A stretch of DNA of 64,000 bases from Dromiciops gliroides. Its lineage: Eukaryota; Chordata; Mammalia; Microbiotheria; Microbiotheriidae. Of the stretch, positions 53,191-63,809 are shown in pieces. The position numbers and the translations under genes are program-made. The notes below the pieces were generated by a model that saw nothing but the letters and a program-made list of their open reading frames with translations, made no database searches and was not told the DNA's origin. Where the stretch lies: positions 574,190,284-574,254,283 of the forward strand of contig NC_057863.1 in NCBI RefSeq assembly GCF_019393635.1, given 5' to 3'. Each line of letters opens with the position of its first letter. Position 1 is the first letter of the stretch.

Positions 53191-55012
53191 CCAATTTTCC
53201 TTTCTGCAGCCCTTTAAATGGTGACATATCTATTCAAGTTTTGAGAATGCCTGTGGTCAAGGGGGTCACTCACACCTCCTGCTGCTTGGAGTCCTTTTCT
53301 CCCATTCTTGAGACACTCAAAGAAATTGCTCTTCAGCATGGTGAACCTGTGTCTAGTCTGTCCTTGACATATCCTCAGTGGATCTCAGGATACTTCAATG
53401 TCACAAATGAGAGGATGAGAAGTCCAATGTCTTCCTGATCCTTTGAAGCTCAAGAGGTCTTCCCTCAGTCAAAATGGGTGGAAAGGAAAGAAATCTGGCC
53501 AAGGCCTACAGTGAGGCCTCTACTCAACCTTCTCCTCCTCCTTCCTCTCAGTTCAGTTCTTCAGATATTTGCTGGAAAGCCACACTTAGTTTAATTTCTG
53601 TAATTCCTCTGATTCCAGATAACTTGATATTTTTATATGACACCCAGAGAATGTAGTCAATTGGAAAAGACTTCCTATATGGCAGAATTTCACATAATCA
53701 AATGGCTTTCAAAGACTTTTTCTACTTAGTCTAAGGCCTGTGATTAAAATCAGTTAATTGGACATCTATCTTACTTCTTACTTTAAGTGGAATGGGGGTG
53801 ATTTTGAGTAAATACCAATCAACCCACAACTATATAAGCTTTGTTGCATTTTTAAAAAATCAGCTATACATTTGTATCATCAGGATATTTACACTATAAA
53901 GAGAAGATGTCAAAAGTGGTAAGTGATTCCAAATGTTCTTTTTAGTGAAATGGTTTATCAGTAAAGCTGGACAGAAAAGGAAAGAAGAATTGAGGGTGTT
54001 GCATTTTGGCTGGCCTGATTTTAAGATCTTTGGGGAGGTGGTCTTGGAGTCTTAACAACAAGTTTTTGCATTTACTGCTTGGTTTTCTTCTTTCTTGTGA
54101 TGAAGTGTGACAAAGAGAAATTCAGATCTCCTACATATTTAGGAACTCTGGGGTTGAACAGAAGAGAGCCAAGCATTGTTTTTGTTAAGAGAAGGAAAGA
54201 AATCATTTCACCCATTTCCATGATACCTCTTGTATACATTTGGGTTTGTGAAGTTCATGTCCTCATCCCTTTCATCTCCAGGACCAACCTTCACAGTTCT
54301 TTTCCTGGATGAAAGATCAATGGTATACACTTACTTTCCCCAGAATCCTATGCTTTTTTACTTGGTACAATATTCCATCTATATTATATATCAATTTATA
54401 GATGAAAATTCCCTAGAATTACAAAGTAGAGGAAAAAATGATTGTGCCACATTTCATGTTTTTGCGGTGGTTTCCCAAACATTTTAAGAAACCAAGCCAA
54501 ACGTGACTGCCACCAGTCACAGAAGCTTGCAGAATCAAAACTTCCTTCTTCTGATGCCAAATATATGCTAATGTATGATGCTTTTTAGCAAACGAGTTTC
54601 AGGGACTCACTCAGAGATGCTCTAAATGAGACTGAAGAGAAAGCTGCAGTACAGGAGAGGAAGCTCACACCTATCTTGCTTCTGCTGTATTATTTCAGTC
54701 TTTTGATTTCCAGCTGCAAAGCAAACAAGGCCCCCTGGTGCCCCGATTTACCTCCCCACCCCCATGTTATCTTCACAGAGCAGAAGGGCTGAATTTCCAG
54801 TCAAGCCTAATGCATACAGAGGCAGGCAAGGTCCATTATCTATTTACCCACCTTCACCCAGCTTTCCTTTAGTTTGCTTTAGTTACTGCTTAGAATGTGT
54901 GAGATCCCCATCATGCTGAGGGGAAAACTGAGTCCTAGAGAGGACCAGTTAGTTTGGCTTTGCACACAGTGTATGACCAGGACGTGGGTTTCTGGTTCTG
55001 AAACTAAGTCAC
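53191..55012. other. No gene identified; repeat-poor part at 54480-54760
   Basis: Frames at 53187-53438, 54079-54312 and 54230-54487 match no family. 54480-54760 shows no repeat and has balanced composition, so it is another candidate conserved noncoding block. Confidence 0.35.
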
Positions 55013-55015
55013 TGT

Positions 55016-55058
<43 letters not shown>

Positions 55059-55180
55059 ACCTTAGGTGAGTCCCTCCAACTTCTCTGACTCATCATTTCC
55101 TCATCTGTCAGATGAGAGAGTTGAACTGGATGATCCTTATGACCTCTTTCTGCTCTTGCCTGATTCTAAGCCTCATTAGT
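55013..55180 (+). repeat. (TG)n and MIR 3' part
   Basis: TG run 55013-55056, followed by MIR sequence (ctcatcatttcctcatctgt; gatgagagagttgaactgga; tgatccttatgacctctttc). The microsatellite interrupts the MIR. Confidence 0.65.
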
Positions 55181-55479
55181 GAATTGTCCTTGAGCGGGGC
55201 CTGGCCTTCTTTTAAAGAGCCCCTGACCTCCTCTTCTCTTTCACATACAAGGGGCTTTAGAGTGGAGCAGGAGAGAGAAGCTTCCTTAGAATGACTAATG
55301 TGGTTAGAGAGAAAAGGGTAATACCAATGTGGAGAATCCCACATGCTCAGGATGTCAATCAGAGGAGATTCAATTCAATTCAATTTCACAAATATTTGAT
55401 AAGTGCTCATGTCCAGAGCATTATGACAGATGCAGGGGAGCTAAGTGATTGGAGTTTAAAAAGGATTTCTTTTTAATAA
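55181..55479. other. Unassigned; possible repeat head
   Basis: 55360-55450 may be an eroded copy of the ancient repeat (cacaaatatttgataagtgc). Confidence 0.35.
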
Positions 55480-56075
55480 AACCATAGGTTCTTAACATTG
55501 GAAGATACCACAGGGTCATTTAGTCTACTCCATACCTCAAGCTTGAACCTCCTCTACAAAATTCTTGACAAATAGACCTCCATCCTGTGCTTGACCATCT
55601 TCAGTGGGAGACAATGTGCTGTTATAGCCTGCAGCACTTGATTCTGCTTTTGGGCAACTCTATTTATTAGAAACTTTTTTTTCTTCCTTATACTGGGTCA
55701 AAATTGACCTCTATTTTATGCATTGCTTCAACTTAGACATTATATAATTCCATAGTAATCCCTCTTTCACACGAAAGTACTTAAAACACTTGAAGACAAC
55801 TGTAATACTCCCCCTAAGTGTTATATTTACTAGGAAAAAAACCCCCAAAGATTTCCAGGTCCTTCAACTGATCTTCAGATGGTATGACTTCACCATGCTG
55901 GCTACTTTTATCTGGATGCAATCTGGCTTAACATTATTTTTCCTGAAATGTGGTGCCTCAAAGTGAACACAGTATTGGAGATGTGATATGACTAGAGCAG
56001 AGCAGAGAGAGTCTATCATCTCCTTTGGTCTGGGCTTCATGCTACTCTTCACTATCTGGTGTTAAATCTGAAACA
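55480..56075 (-). mobile_element. CR1/L3 LINE 3' end, antisense
   Basis: ggaagataccacagggtcat, tagtctactccatacctcaa, aaaacacttgaagacaactg, cttcaactgatcttcagatg, tgaaatgtggtgcctcaaag. This order is the antisense CR1/L3 3' end. Confidence 0.65.
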
Positions 56076-56083
56076 ACTAGTGG

Positions 56084-56318
56084 CTAGGTGGTGCAGTGGT
56101 TAGAGGGCCAGGCTTGGAGTCAGGAAGATTCATCTTCCTGGGTTCAAATCTAGTCTCAGATACTTTCTAGTTGTGTGATCCTTGGCAAGTCACTTTACCC
56201 TGTTTGCCTCAGTTTCCTCATCTGTAAAAAGAGCTAGAGAAGGAAATGGCAAACCATTCTAGTATCTTTGCCAAGAAAACCCCAAAAGGGTTCATGAAGG
56301 GTCAGATACTACTGAAAT
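56084..56318 (+). mobile_element. MAR1-like CORE-SINE
   Basis: gtggctaggtggtgcagtgg, gggttcaaatctagtctcag, tttgcctcagtttcctcatc, tttgccaagaaaaccccaaa. Confidence 0.85.
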
Positions 56319-56394
56319 TATTGCACATTTTTGTGTTACCATCATTCCAATTGTTTTGGTAACCTCTTTGTCAGACATAATTTAACTTTCTGAA

Positions 56395-56588
56395 ATAGGC
56401 TTCCAAGTTCAAATCCAGACTCAGAAAATTACTAGCTGTGTGACCCTGAGCAAGTCTTTTAACCTTTGTTTGCCTCAGTTTCTTCATTTGTAAAACAGGG
56501 ATGACAAAAGGAATGTTGTGAGGAATTAATGAGATAATATTTGTAAAGCACTTTGCAAATCTTAAAGTGTTTAATTAATGTCAGCTTC
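56395..56588 (+). repeat. MIR/CORE-SINE fragment
   Basis: aagttcaaatccagactcag, tagctgtgtgaccctgagca, gagataatatttgtaaagca. A CTT run follows (56588-56603). Confidence 0.65.
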
Positions 56589-57029
56589 TTCTTCTTCTTC
56601 TTCATCATCATCCCAAGAATTTGTGGGGATCAGTATATTAGTATGACTGAAGTGCATTGTTGATCATTTAGTGTTATAGAGTTAACTTTATTTATAGTTC
56701 AATATTTCTTAGGATCCATGATCTCATCAGTATGGGTACTTCCTTCATTGGTACAGTCCTTCTGCTCCTTAGTCTGTGTAATTCTTGACCATGTCCTTTT
56801 TATATATCCTCCATAAAAGATCAACCTGATATGCAAGAGTCCTTCCTCTAGGGTTTTTATTTGTAAAATCATCTCATGGGTACTACTTTAGCTGTTGGAC
56901 TTTTCATCTATTTTCTTTCATTTTTTTCAACATGACTGACTACCTCCTTTTCTGATCACAGGGTCCTCACTGAGGCAGGATAATAAAAAACATATCCTTC
57001 CCCAATTGGTTCCCTATCTCACTCCTCAC
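56589..57029. other. No gene seen
   Basis: Nothing recognised beyond the short CTT/CAT run. Confidence 0.35.
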
Positions 57030-57297
57030 AGATAGAATGCTAGACCTGGAGTTAGAAAGACCTGAGTTCAAATCCAGTTTTAGACACTTACTAGCTTATT
57101 GACCTTGGACAAGTCATTTAATCTGTTTGCCTCAGTTTTCTCATCTGAAAAATGGGATTAATAAAATTGCTTACTTCCCAGGGTTATTATGAGGATTAAA
57201 AGTGATAATACTTGTAAGGCACTTAGTGCGGTGCCTTGAAAATAGTAGGGGCTACATCAAAGTTAGCTATTTTTCCTGTTGTTATTATGATTATGTT
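57030..57297 (+). repeat. MIR/Ther CORE-SINE, near full length
   Basis: gaatgctagacctggagtta, gacctgagttcaaatccagt, gcctcagttttctcatctga, cttagtgcggtgccttgaaa and an ATT-rich end. Confidence 0.72.
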
Positions 57298-57299
57298 AA

Positions 57300-58550
57300 T
57301 CCTGTATCTCCACCAGCATGATGAATATATTTAAGGGATTAGATCTGGTAGATAGAGTGCCTGAAGAACTATGGAGAGAGATTCACAGTACTGTACAGGA
57401 GGCAGCAACAAAAAACATTCCAAAGAGAAAAAAGAATAAGAAAGCAAAATGGCTGTCTGATGAGGTTTTACATATAGTTGAGGAAAGAAGGAAAGAGAAT
57501 TATAAAGGAGAAAGGGGAAAAAGGGAAAGATAACTCACTGAAGAATTCCAGAGATTAGCAAAGTGATATAAGATGATTTTCTTAAATGAGAAATGCAAAG
57601 AAACAGACAAAAACTATAGAATGGGAAAGACAAGAAATCTCTTCAAGAAAATTAGAGATATCAAGGGAATATTTCTTGCAAAAATGGATGCGATAAAAGA
57701 CAAAACTGGTAAATAGTTAACAGAAGCAGATTAAGAAGAAGTAGCAAGATATACAAAAGAGCTATACAAGAAAGATCTTAACATTCAATAACTATGATGG
57801 TGTATTGCTGATCTAGAACCAGACATTTTAGAGAATGAAGTCAAGGGAACCTTAGGAAGCATTGCTGAAGCTAATGGAGGTCATAGAATTCCAGCTGAGC
57901 TATTTAAAATCCTAAAAGATAAAGCTGTTAAAATGTTTCACTCAATAGGCCAGCAAATTAGGAAAACTTAGCAGTGGCCACTGGATTGGCAAAGATCAAT
58001 TTACATCCCAATGCTAAAGAAGGGCAATGCCAAGGAATGCTCAAATTACCAAACTATTGTACTCATTTCACATGCCAGCAAGAATATGCTTAAGATTCTC
58101 CAAGCTAGGCTTCAGCAACATGTGAACCAAGAATTGTCTGAAGAGCAGGCTTGGTTTTTAAAGAGGTAGAGGAACTGGAGACCAAATTGCCAATATTTGC
58201 TGGATTATTGAGAAAGTAAGGGAGTTTCAGAAAAATATCTTCTGCTTCATTGACTAAACTAAAGCCTTTGTCTAGAACCCAACAAAATGTGGCTTGTTCT
58301 CAAAGAGATGGGAGCACTTCATCTTACTTCTCATGAGGAACATGTGTATGGGCCAAGAAGCAAAAGTTTGAACTGAAGATGGAATAGCTGATTGGTTACT
58401 GGGAGAAATATCAATAATTTCAGGTTTGCTGATGATACTGTTCTCATGGCAGAAAGTGAAGAGGAATTAAAAAGCCTCTTGATGAAGGTGAAAGAGGCTT
58501 GATCTTCCATTTGCATTCTAGAGAAGTCAGTACAGTAATGACTTCATGTT
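57300..58550 (+). mobile_element. RTE/BovB-type LINE, decayed ORF2
   Basis: The frame at 57318-57533 contains PEELWREIHSTVQEA and KKAKWLSDEV, typical of the region between endonuclease and reverse transcriptase in RTE elements. Later frames carry KKGNAKECSNY and ISHASKNMLKILQARLQQ (58017-58110), and the catalytic box reads FADD (58425-58436) followed by LMAESEEELKSLLMKVKEA. Stops and frameshifts separate these pieces, and about 150 bp around the usual GVRQGCILSP motif are lost or scrambled. It stops abruptly after the FADD block. Dead copy. Confidence 0.85.
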
Positions 58551-58724
58551 TATGAATGAGTATATTTATATTTATCCATTCATCCACCCATTTATTTATC
58601 CTTCCCTTCTTCCCTTCATTTGATATACATTTATTGAGCAAAGGCAGAATCACATAATCATAAAATCTTTAGATGGAAAGGACTTTGGGGGAAAAAAGTG
58701 TCATTCAAGCCCATTCCTAGTTAA
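58551..58724. other. Unassigned
   Basis: ATTTATCC-rich stretch; no repeat recognised. Confidence 0.35.
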
Positions 58725-59090
58725 ACCTTCCTAGTTCTGCCAATCGATTCTTATAGAGTATAATCTCAAGGCCCTTTGCCAACCTGGTTCCTCTCCTCTG
58801 GACACGCTCATCAAGGCTCTTCTTAATTTTAAGAAGGGGCACCCAGAACTGAACACAATCCTCCCAGGGTCATCTGACCAGGGTAGAGGAGCTATTCCCT
58901 AGGAGGAATCTCTTCTATGATATATTTGACTGACGGTCATCTAGCTTCTGCTTAAATACATCTAGGCCTAGGGAATTCACTTTTGTGGGGAGACAATCTG
59001 TTAGAAGGGTGGACAGCTCCAAATATTAGAAAGTTTTCTCTTATTTTGTGCTAAAATAGATCTCTGTAACTTTCATTACACTTGTGACCC
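58725..59090 (-). mobile_element. CR1/L3 or related LINE, antisense
   Basis: ccaacctggttcctctcctc, tggacacgctcatcaaggct, cacccagaactgaacacaat, catctgaccagggtagagga. From 58930 a second 3'-end piece begins (catctagcttctgcttaaat; ggacagctccaaatattaga). Confidence 0.7.
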
Positions 59091-59258
59091 CCAAATTCTA
59101 TGATTATCATTGTTGTTGTTACCATTAGTATATCCCCCTCTGTCAAGGTCTATCAGTTCTCCCTCCAAAATATTATTTGAACCTCACTCATCTTTTCCAT
59201 TTGCATTACAACAGGGCCTTATCTCTTTTTTGTCTCATTATTTTTCTTTCTTTTCTTT

Positions 59259-59404
59259 TCCTTCCTTCCTTCCTTCCTTCCTTCCTTCCTTCCTTCCTTC
59301 CTTCCTTCCTTCCTTCCTTCCTTCCTTCCTTCCTTCCTTCCTTCCTTCCTTCCTTCCTTCCTTCCTTCCTTCCTTCCTTCCTTCCTTCCTTCCTTCCTTC
59401 CTTC

Positions 59405-59455
<51 letters not shown>
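59259..59455. repeat. (TTCC)n then (TTTC)n, about 197 bp
   Basis: About 36 TTCC units run to 59406, followed by about 12 TTTC units. There is almost no interruption. It sits at the tail side of the reversed SINE next to it. Confidence 0.95.
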
Positions 59456-59593
59456 TTGGTGAGGCAATTGGGGTTAAGTGACTTGCCCAGGGTCACAAGG
59501 CTAGTAAGTGTTAAGTATTTGAGGTCAGGTTTGAACTCAGGTCCTCCTGAATCCAGGGCTGGCTCTTTATCCATTGCTCCACCTAGCTGTCCC
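59456..59593 (-). mobile_element. WSINE-like SINE beside the tetranucleotide repeat
   Basis: ggtgaggcaattggggttaa, gtcacaaggctagtaagtgt, head ctccacctagctgtccca. Its A tail is replaced by the TTCC/TTTC repeat. Confidence 0.9.
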
Positions 59594-59639
59594 ACCCCTC
59601 CGCCCCCCCACCCCCCACTTGGCCCTCCCATGATTTTTC

Positions 59640-60390
59640 TTGAAACAGGTTGTCCTACCTCATTTTTCCCTCTCCAATGAATCCTTTACTGCTATCTAAG
59701 GAAGCTTACTCCTCTACCTAAAGGATCTCATGTCTCTCCCTAAAAACTTCCAGTGGTTCCTTGTTAACCTACACTTCCCTTTATATATTCTGTGTTCCAA
59801 GCTAGTCTCTAGCACTCTATGCCTTGATTTCTCTCTGGGCTTTCTATCTCTGTGCTTTTTCTCATCCCTTCCCTCCCTCCCCATCCTTCCATTCCCTGTC
59901 CCATGCCTGAGAGAGGCTCCTTTCCCTTCTAGAGCTGTTGAAATTCTTCCTTTGCTACATTTCCTAATTCAGTAGTTATTTCCTTCTTATGCCCCAACTA
60001 AAAGTTATTTCTCTCATCAAATCTCCCACAGCACCTTGTCTGCTCCTCTTCATATACATATTATACTCTGACTTATGTCACAGCTATTTGTAGAAATGTT
60101 ATCTCTGCTCCCTCTTCTCCCTCCTCACCCTAGCCCCCCCTCCCCCAACTCTGCCTTCCCTCTCATTACTCTGGAAGTTCCTTGAGGACAGAGCCCTCTA
60201 TATTCTCATTCTCTCTCTGTCTCTCTGTCTGTCTGTCTGTCTCTCTCTTTCTATGTGTATCTGTCTCTGTCTCTATCTCTCTGTCTGTCTCTTTCTGTCT
60301 GTCTCCCTCTCCCTCTCTCCCTCCCTCCTCTTTATGTACATCATCACCTTACACAGTGGCTTTAAAATAAATAGGTGCTTAATAATTTTG
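59640..60390 (+). mobile_element. L2 LINE 3' UTR, long copy, with CT repeat
   Basis: aaaacttccagtggttcctt, ccaagctagtctctagcact, cttatgccccaactaaaagt, ttccttgaggacagagccct, gtggctttaaaataaatagg, tgcttaataattttgg. A CTGT/TC-rich repeat (60208-60330) lies inside. Confidence 0.65.
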
Positions 60391-60546
60391 GGGTTGAATT
60401 GAATCAGTCCTAATTCTGCCAATTCTGGAACAACATGAATCCATTGAGTTTAGTCCCTATTTTATAGGATAGGTCTTTAAATGTTGGAAGATAGTTGCCA
60501 TGACTTCCTTGTCTTTCAAATAGATATCTTTACTTTCTCATATGGT

Positions 60547-60783
60547 GCAGCTAAGTGGCTCAGTAGATGGAGCATCAGCCCTTAGAGTCAGTAGGACCTG
60601 AGTTCAAATGCAGCCACAGATACTTATGAGCTGTGTGACTCTGGGCAAGTCACTTAACCCTGTTTGCCTCAGTTTCCTCACCTGTAAAATGAACTGGAGA
60701 AGGAAGTGGTTAAACACTCCCATGTCTTTGCCAAGAAAATTCCAAGTGGGGTCACCAAGAATCAGAAGTGACTGAAAAAAAAC
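60547..60783 (+). mobile_element. MAR1-like CORE-SINE
   Basis: cagctaagtggctcagtaga, gacctgagttcaaatgcagc, tttgcctcagtttcctcacc, gccaagaaaattccaagtgg. Confidence 0.85.
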
Positions 60784-60942
60784 CTTGTTATATGTTTTGT
60801 TATATGTTATGTAGTAGAAAAAATGATATCTGACTTTTAGTTTTCCTTCTATCATCCACCTACTGTGTCACTTTGGGCAAATGATTTTCACTACCCTGTG
60901 CCTCAGTTTTTTCATCTATTGAATGAGAGGGTTGGACTAGGT

Positions 60943-61231
60943 CAGAGGTGTCCCACATAGGGCAGCAGGTAGCATATGGCCTACAACACTCCTGTGTGGT
61001 CCAAATCTGATTAAAATGTAATTAGTACTTACTAGCTGTGTGACCTTGGGCAAGTCACTAAATGTTCATTGCCCCACCTCCCAAATGTAATTAAGAAACA
61101 TTTAACAAAATAAATAAAAATACAATAAAGTACAGATAATATTATATTTTATAACTATGTCAATATGTAGCTCTTAGAGAACCCTATGCACAGATTTGTG
61201 GCTTCTGTTTGTATTTCAGTTGGCACCACTG
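60943..61231. mobile_element. hAT-type element carrying a SINE
   Basis: Ends cagaggtgtcccac and ttggcaccactg are inverted relatives. The interior ccaaatctgattaaaatgta and aaaataaataaaaatacaat matches 18303 and 35093. The 8-bp flanks are not clearly alike. Confidence 0.6.
61025..61082 (+). mobile_element. 5'-truncated SINE, 58 bp
   Basis: Only gtacttactagctgtgtgac through attgccccacctccc remains. Flanks aaatgtaatta (61014-61024 and 61083-61093) are identical over 11 bp, so truncation happened at insertion. Confidence 0.9.
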
Positions 61232-61339
61232 AATTCGATGATCACTAAAGTAATTTCTAGCTCTAATAGTCTATAAATCTATGATTCTTTTGTATGTGCA
61301 TTTTATTATGAGTCGAATCATACAGAATAATATCATTCT

Positions 61340-61472
61340 TTTTTTTTTTTTTTGGCGGGGCAATGAGGGTTAAGTGACTTCCCCAGGGTCACACAGAGCT
61401 AGGAAGTGTCAAGTGTCTGAGGCCGCATTTGAACTCAGGTCCTCCTGAATCCAGGGCTGGTGCTTTATCATG
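61340..61472 (-). mobile_element. WSINE-like SINE, 5'-truncated
   Basis: T run, ggttaagtgacttccccagg, gctaggaagtgtcaagtgtc, stopping at ggctggtgctttatcat without the head. Flanks cagaataatatcattct (61323-61339) and cagaataatattattct (61473-61489) differ at one of 17 bases. Confidence 0.92.
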
Positions 61473-61489
61473 CAGAATAATATTATTCT

Positions 61490-61742
61490 GAGGCAGCTAG
61501 GTAGCACAATGAATAGAGTGCCTTACTTGGAATTAGGAAGACTGGAATTCAAATCCAACCTCAATTGCTTAACTAGCTGTGTAACTCTGGGCAAGTCACT
61601 TAACTTCTGACTCAGTTTCCTCATCTTTAAAAAATAATAGCACCTACCACCTGGGGTTATTGTGATAACACATATCATAAAATAAATAATAACAGAATGA
61701 CCCATTCGTAAAGTGTTTTTCAAACCTTAAAGTGTTATAGAA
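61490..61742 (+). repeat. MIR/CORE-SINE, near full length
   Basis: gaggcagctaggtagcacaa, ctggaattcaaatccaacct, ctgactcagtttcctcatct, cgtaaagtgtttttcaaacc. Confidence 0.7.
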
Positions 61743-61940
61743 AGATTAAATTTTTTTTTAAATTGCACTTCAAGTACTTGAAGACAGTATGTTCCTGTTA
61801 AATTATCTTCCATTGAAACCTCCCCAATTCCCACTATTCCATAGATAACAATGTTTCCAGATTCTCAGCTGTGTCAATCTGTGGCACCTAAATAGTGCTA
61901 CACAGTACTTCTAATGTGGCTTGAACAATGCAGTCTAGAC

Positions 61941-62308
61941 CAGAGGTTCTTATCATGGAGTCTGGGAACTTGAAGAAAACATCGATAATTGCATTTCAAT
62001 ATAATTGGTTTCCTTTATAATCCTAAGTATTTTATGCATTTAAGAACATTATTCTGAGCAAGCTTCACCAGACTGGCCAAAGGCAGGGGTGTGCTGAAGC
62101 TGGCTCCTATTGGATCATGAGAGCTGATTGTTAAATTTTTCCATGTGCACATTTTCTGCCAATGTTACAATTAAGCAATGGACAAAATGTTAATAATTCA
62201 GATTCAACTTGAATTGTGTCAAGTTTTTTTTTTTTTTGAGAGCTGGTTGTTAAATATTTACCAACACACCACTGGATCCAAGACACACAAAAAGATTAAG
62301 AACTCATG
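61941..62308. mobile_element. Outer hAT-type element
   Basis: cagaggttcttatcatggag at the left and aaaagattaagaactcatg at the right are inverted relatives. The interior aattggtttcctttataatc matches the reversed element at 43128. Confidence 0.6.
62094..62274. mobile_element. Inner hAT-type element
   Basis: caggggtgtgctgaagctgg at the left and ccaacacaccactg at the right are inverted. Direct internal copies of gagagctgattgttaaat and gagagctggttgttaaat lie near each end. No clear 8-bp flank. Confidence 0.55.
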
Positions 62309-62654
62309 CAGAGACAGACATTCACTCATTTTTCACTTAATACTACACTTTTATTAACATGTTCTCAGATTGCATAAACCTTTTAAGCCACAGTGTAACA
62401 CTGTTGGTTCATACTTAACAAATCACCTGAGGACCATTTAAAGGCTTTCTCTATTAAGTGCACTGTTGCAAAACCAGCTTACCTACATCCTTTACTTATG
62501 TAATTGGCTTTATGTGTATCAATTCTAAGACATGTTACGTTTCATCTTGTTTTCAGAATGCACTTTTTGAATCTCTCTCTAAACGATACTCTCTACCTTG
62601 TCTCATAGTTATTTTTATAAATATTTCTCTTCATTAGGCTATAAATTCCTCGAG

Positions 62655-62895
62655 AGAGGCATGGTTTAGTGGAATGAGTGATGGACTTGGAGGCAGGTGT
62701 CCTGGATTCAAATACCACTTCAGATGCTTAGTGGCTACATGGCCATGGGCAAAGTATAGCCCTTCATAGCCTCAGTCTCTTCATCTGCTAAATGGGGCTA
62801 AGAAAGTTTGTGCTACAGTATTTATTGCTCAGGGCTGTTGTGAGAAAAGTGTTTGGTAAACCTTAGGGTCTATACAACTATGAATTGTGGCTGAT
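62655..62895 (+). repeat. MIR, near full length
   Basis: gcatggtttagtggaatgag, gtcctggattcaaataccac, cctcagtctcttcatctgct, gggctgttgtgagaaaagtg. Confidence 0.72.
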
Positions 62896-63230
62896 TTGGG
62901 ACTATTGTTCTGAGACCATCAAGATTAGTTTGAATTCGGTTTTATCCTCTGGTATATTAGCACTCAGCTTTGTCACCACAAAATTTAAAAGTATGTCACA
63001 TCCATCAAAGTCACTGATAAAATGTTTAACAGCACAGGGTCGAAAGAACTCCTTCCTTCCTTAATTCCATCTAATTTTACTATCTTGCCAACTTTATGTC
63101 TCCATCTTCTTACATAAGAATCCATAAAAGTCTGCAATTGCCTTGCTGTGATCCAGAAACACCATTTTGGAGAATTTTCCTCATATATCGATCCAGTGAC
63201 TACATCAAAAAAGTTAAATAATACAACATG

Positions 63231-63375
63231 ACAACATGTGGCAGCGTGCAATAAAGGAGCATTTAAGAGGTATACACAGGGGCATGTTGGAAAAAGTAAA
63301 CTGGGATCTCTGGGAGGGAGACGTAGGCACATACACTTTGAAGTTTAATCTATGTTTCTTTTTTTAAAAAAACTT
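63231..63375. other. Unassigned short stretch
   Basis: No repeat or gene recognised; A/T runs near its end. Confidence 0.35.
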
Positions 63376-63533
63376 TATTTTTTTTTATTTTAAATTTTTT
63401 TGTGAGGCAATTGGGGTTGTGTCTTACCCAGGGTCACATAGCTAGTAATTGTTAAGTGTCTGAGACTGGATTTGAACTCAGGTCCTCCTGAATCCAGGAC
63501 CAGTGCTCTATCCACTGCACCACCTAGCTGCCC
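63376..63533 (-). mobile_element. WSINE-like SINE
   Basis: gtgaggcaattggggttgtg, ggtcacatagctagtaattg, head caccacctagctgccc. Confidence 0.9.
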
Positions 63534-63554
63534 TCTATCTTTCTTTCTTTCTTC

Positions 63555-63724
63555 TTCTATTTTTTTTTTTTTAGTGAGGCAATTGGGGTTAAGTGACTTG
63601 CCCAGGGTCACACAGCTAGTAAGTGTCAAGTGTCTGATGCCGGATTTGAACTCAGATACTCCTGACTCCAGGGCAGGTGCTCTATCTACTGCACCACTTA
63701 GCTGCCCCCCCCCCCCCCCCCCCC
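63555..63724 (-). mobile_element. WSINE-like SINE with 20-C run at its head
   Basis: T run, complete reversed body, head caccacttagctg followed by 20 C (63705-63724). The usual G4 start of the SINE has expanded to about 20 G on the minus strand. Confidence 0.92.
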
Positions 63725-63809
63725 GCCTTCTTTCTTAAGTCTGGACAATCAACAAAGCAAGAAATCAAGCCCTGATTCGTAGCTATTGTAGATTTCTAAT
63801 ATATAGATA

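Larger units (their letters stand above)
60862..61290 (+). repeat. MIR split by a hAT element
   Basis: Left: gtgtcactttgggcaaatga, gagagggttggactaggt. Right from 61232: gatgatcactaaagtaattt, ctagctctaatagtctataa. The reading resumes as a MIR 3' end after the hAT. Confidence 0.65.
61760..63230 (-). mobile_element. CR1/L3 LINE, antisense, with three later insertions
   Basis: First part 61760-61940: cttcaagtacttgaagacag. Second part 62341-62640: cactgttggttcatacttaa. Third part 62900-63230: ccatcaaagtcactgataaa, atgtttaacagcacagggtc. A hAT pair (61941-62308) and a MIR (62655-62895) lie between, in an order that fits one host element. Confidence 0.55.

Noticed and set aside
59110..59680. Frames of 123, 167 and 141 codons rich in FLPS or KEGR repeats
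   Set aside because: They are translations of the TTCC/TTTC microsatellite and adjacent SINE on both strands, with no independent coding signal.
7635..63738. A recurring peptide like LGLSDLPRVTQLVSVKCL or DKAPALDSGGPEFKSSLRHL in many frames
   Set aside because: It is the conceptual translation of the WSINE-like body on either strand. The repetition reflects SINE copies, not a gene family.
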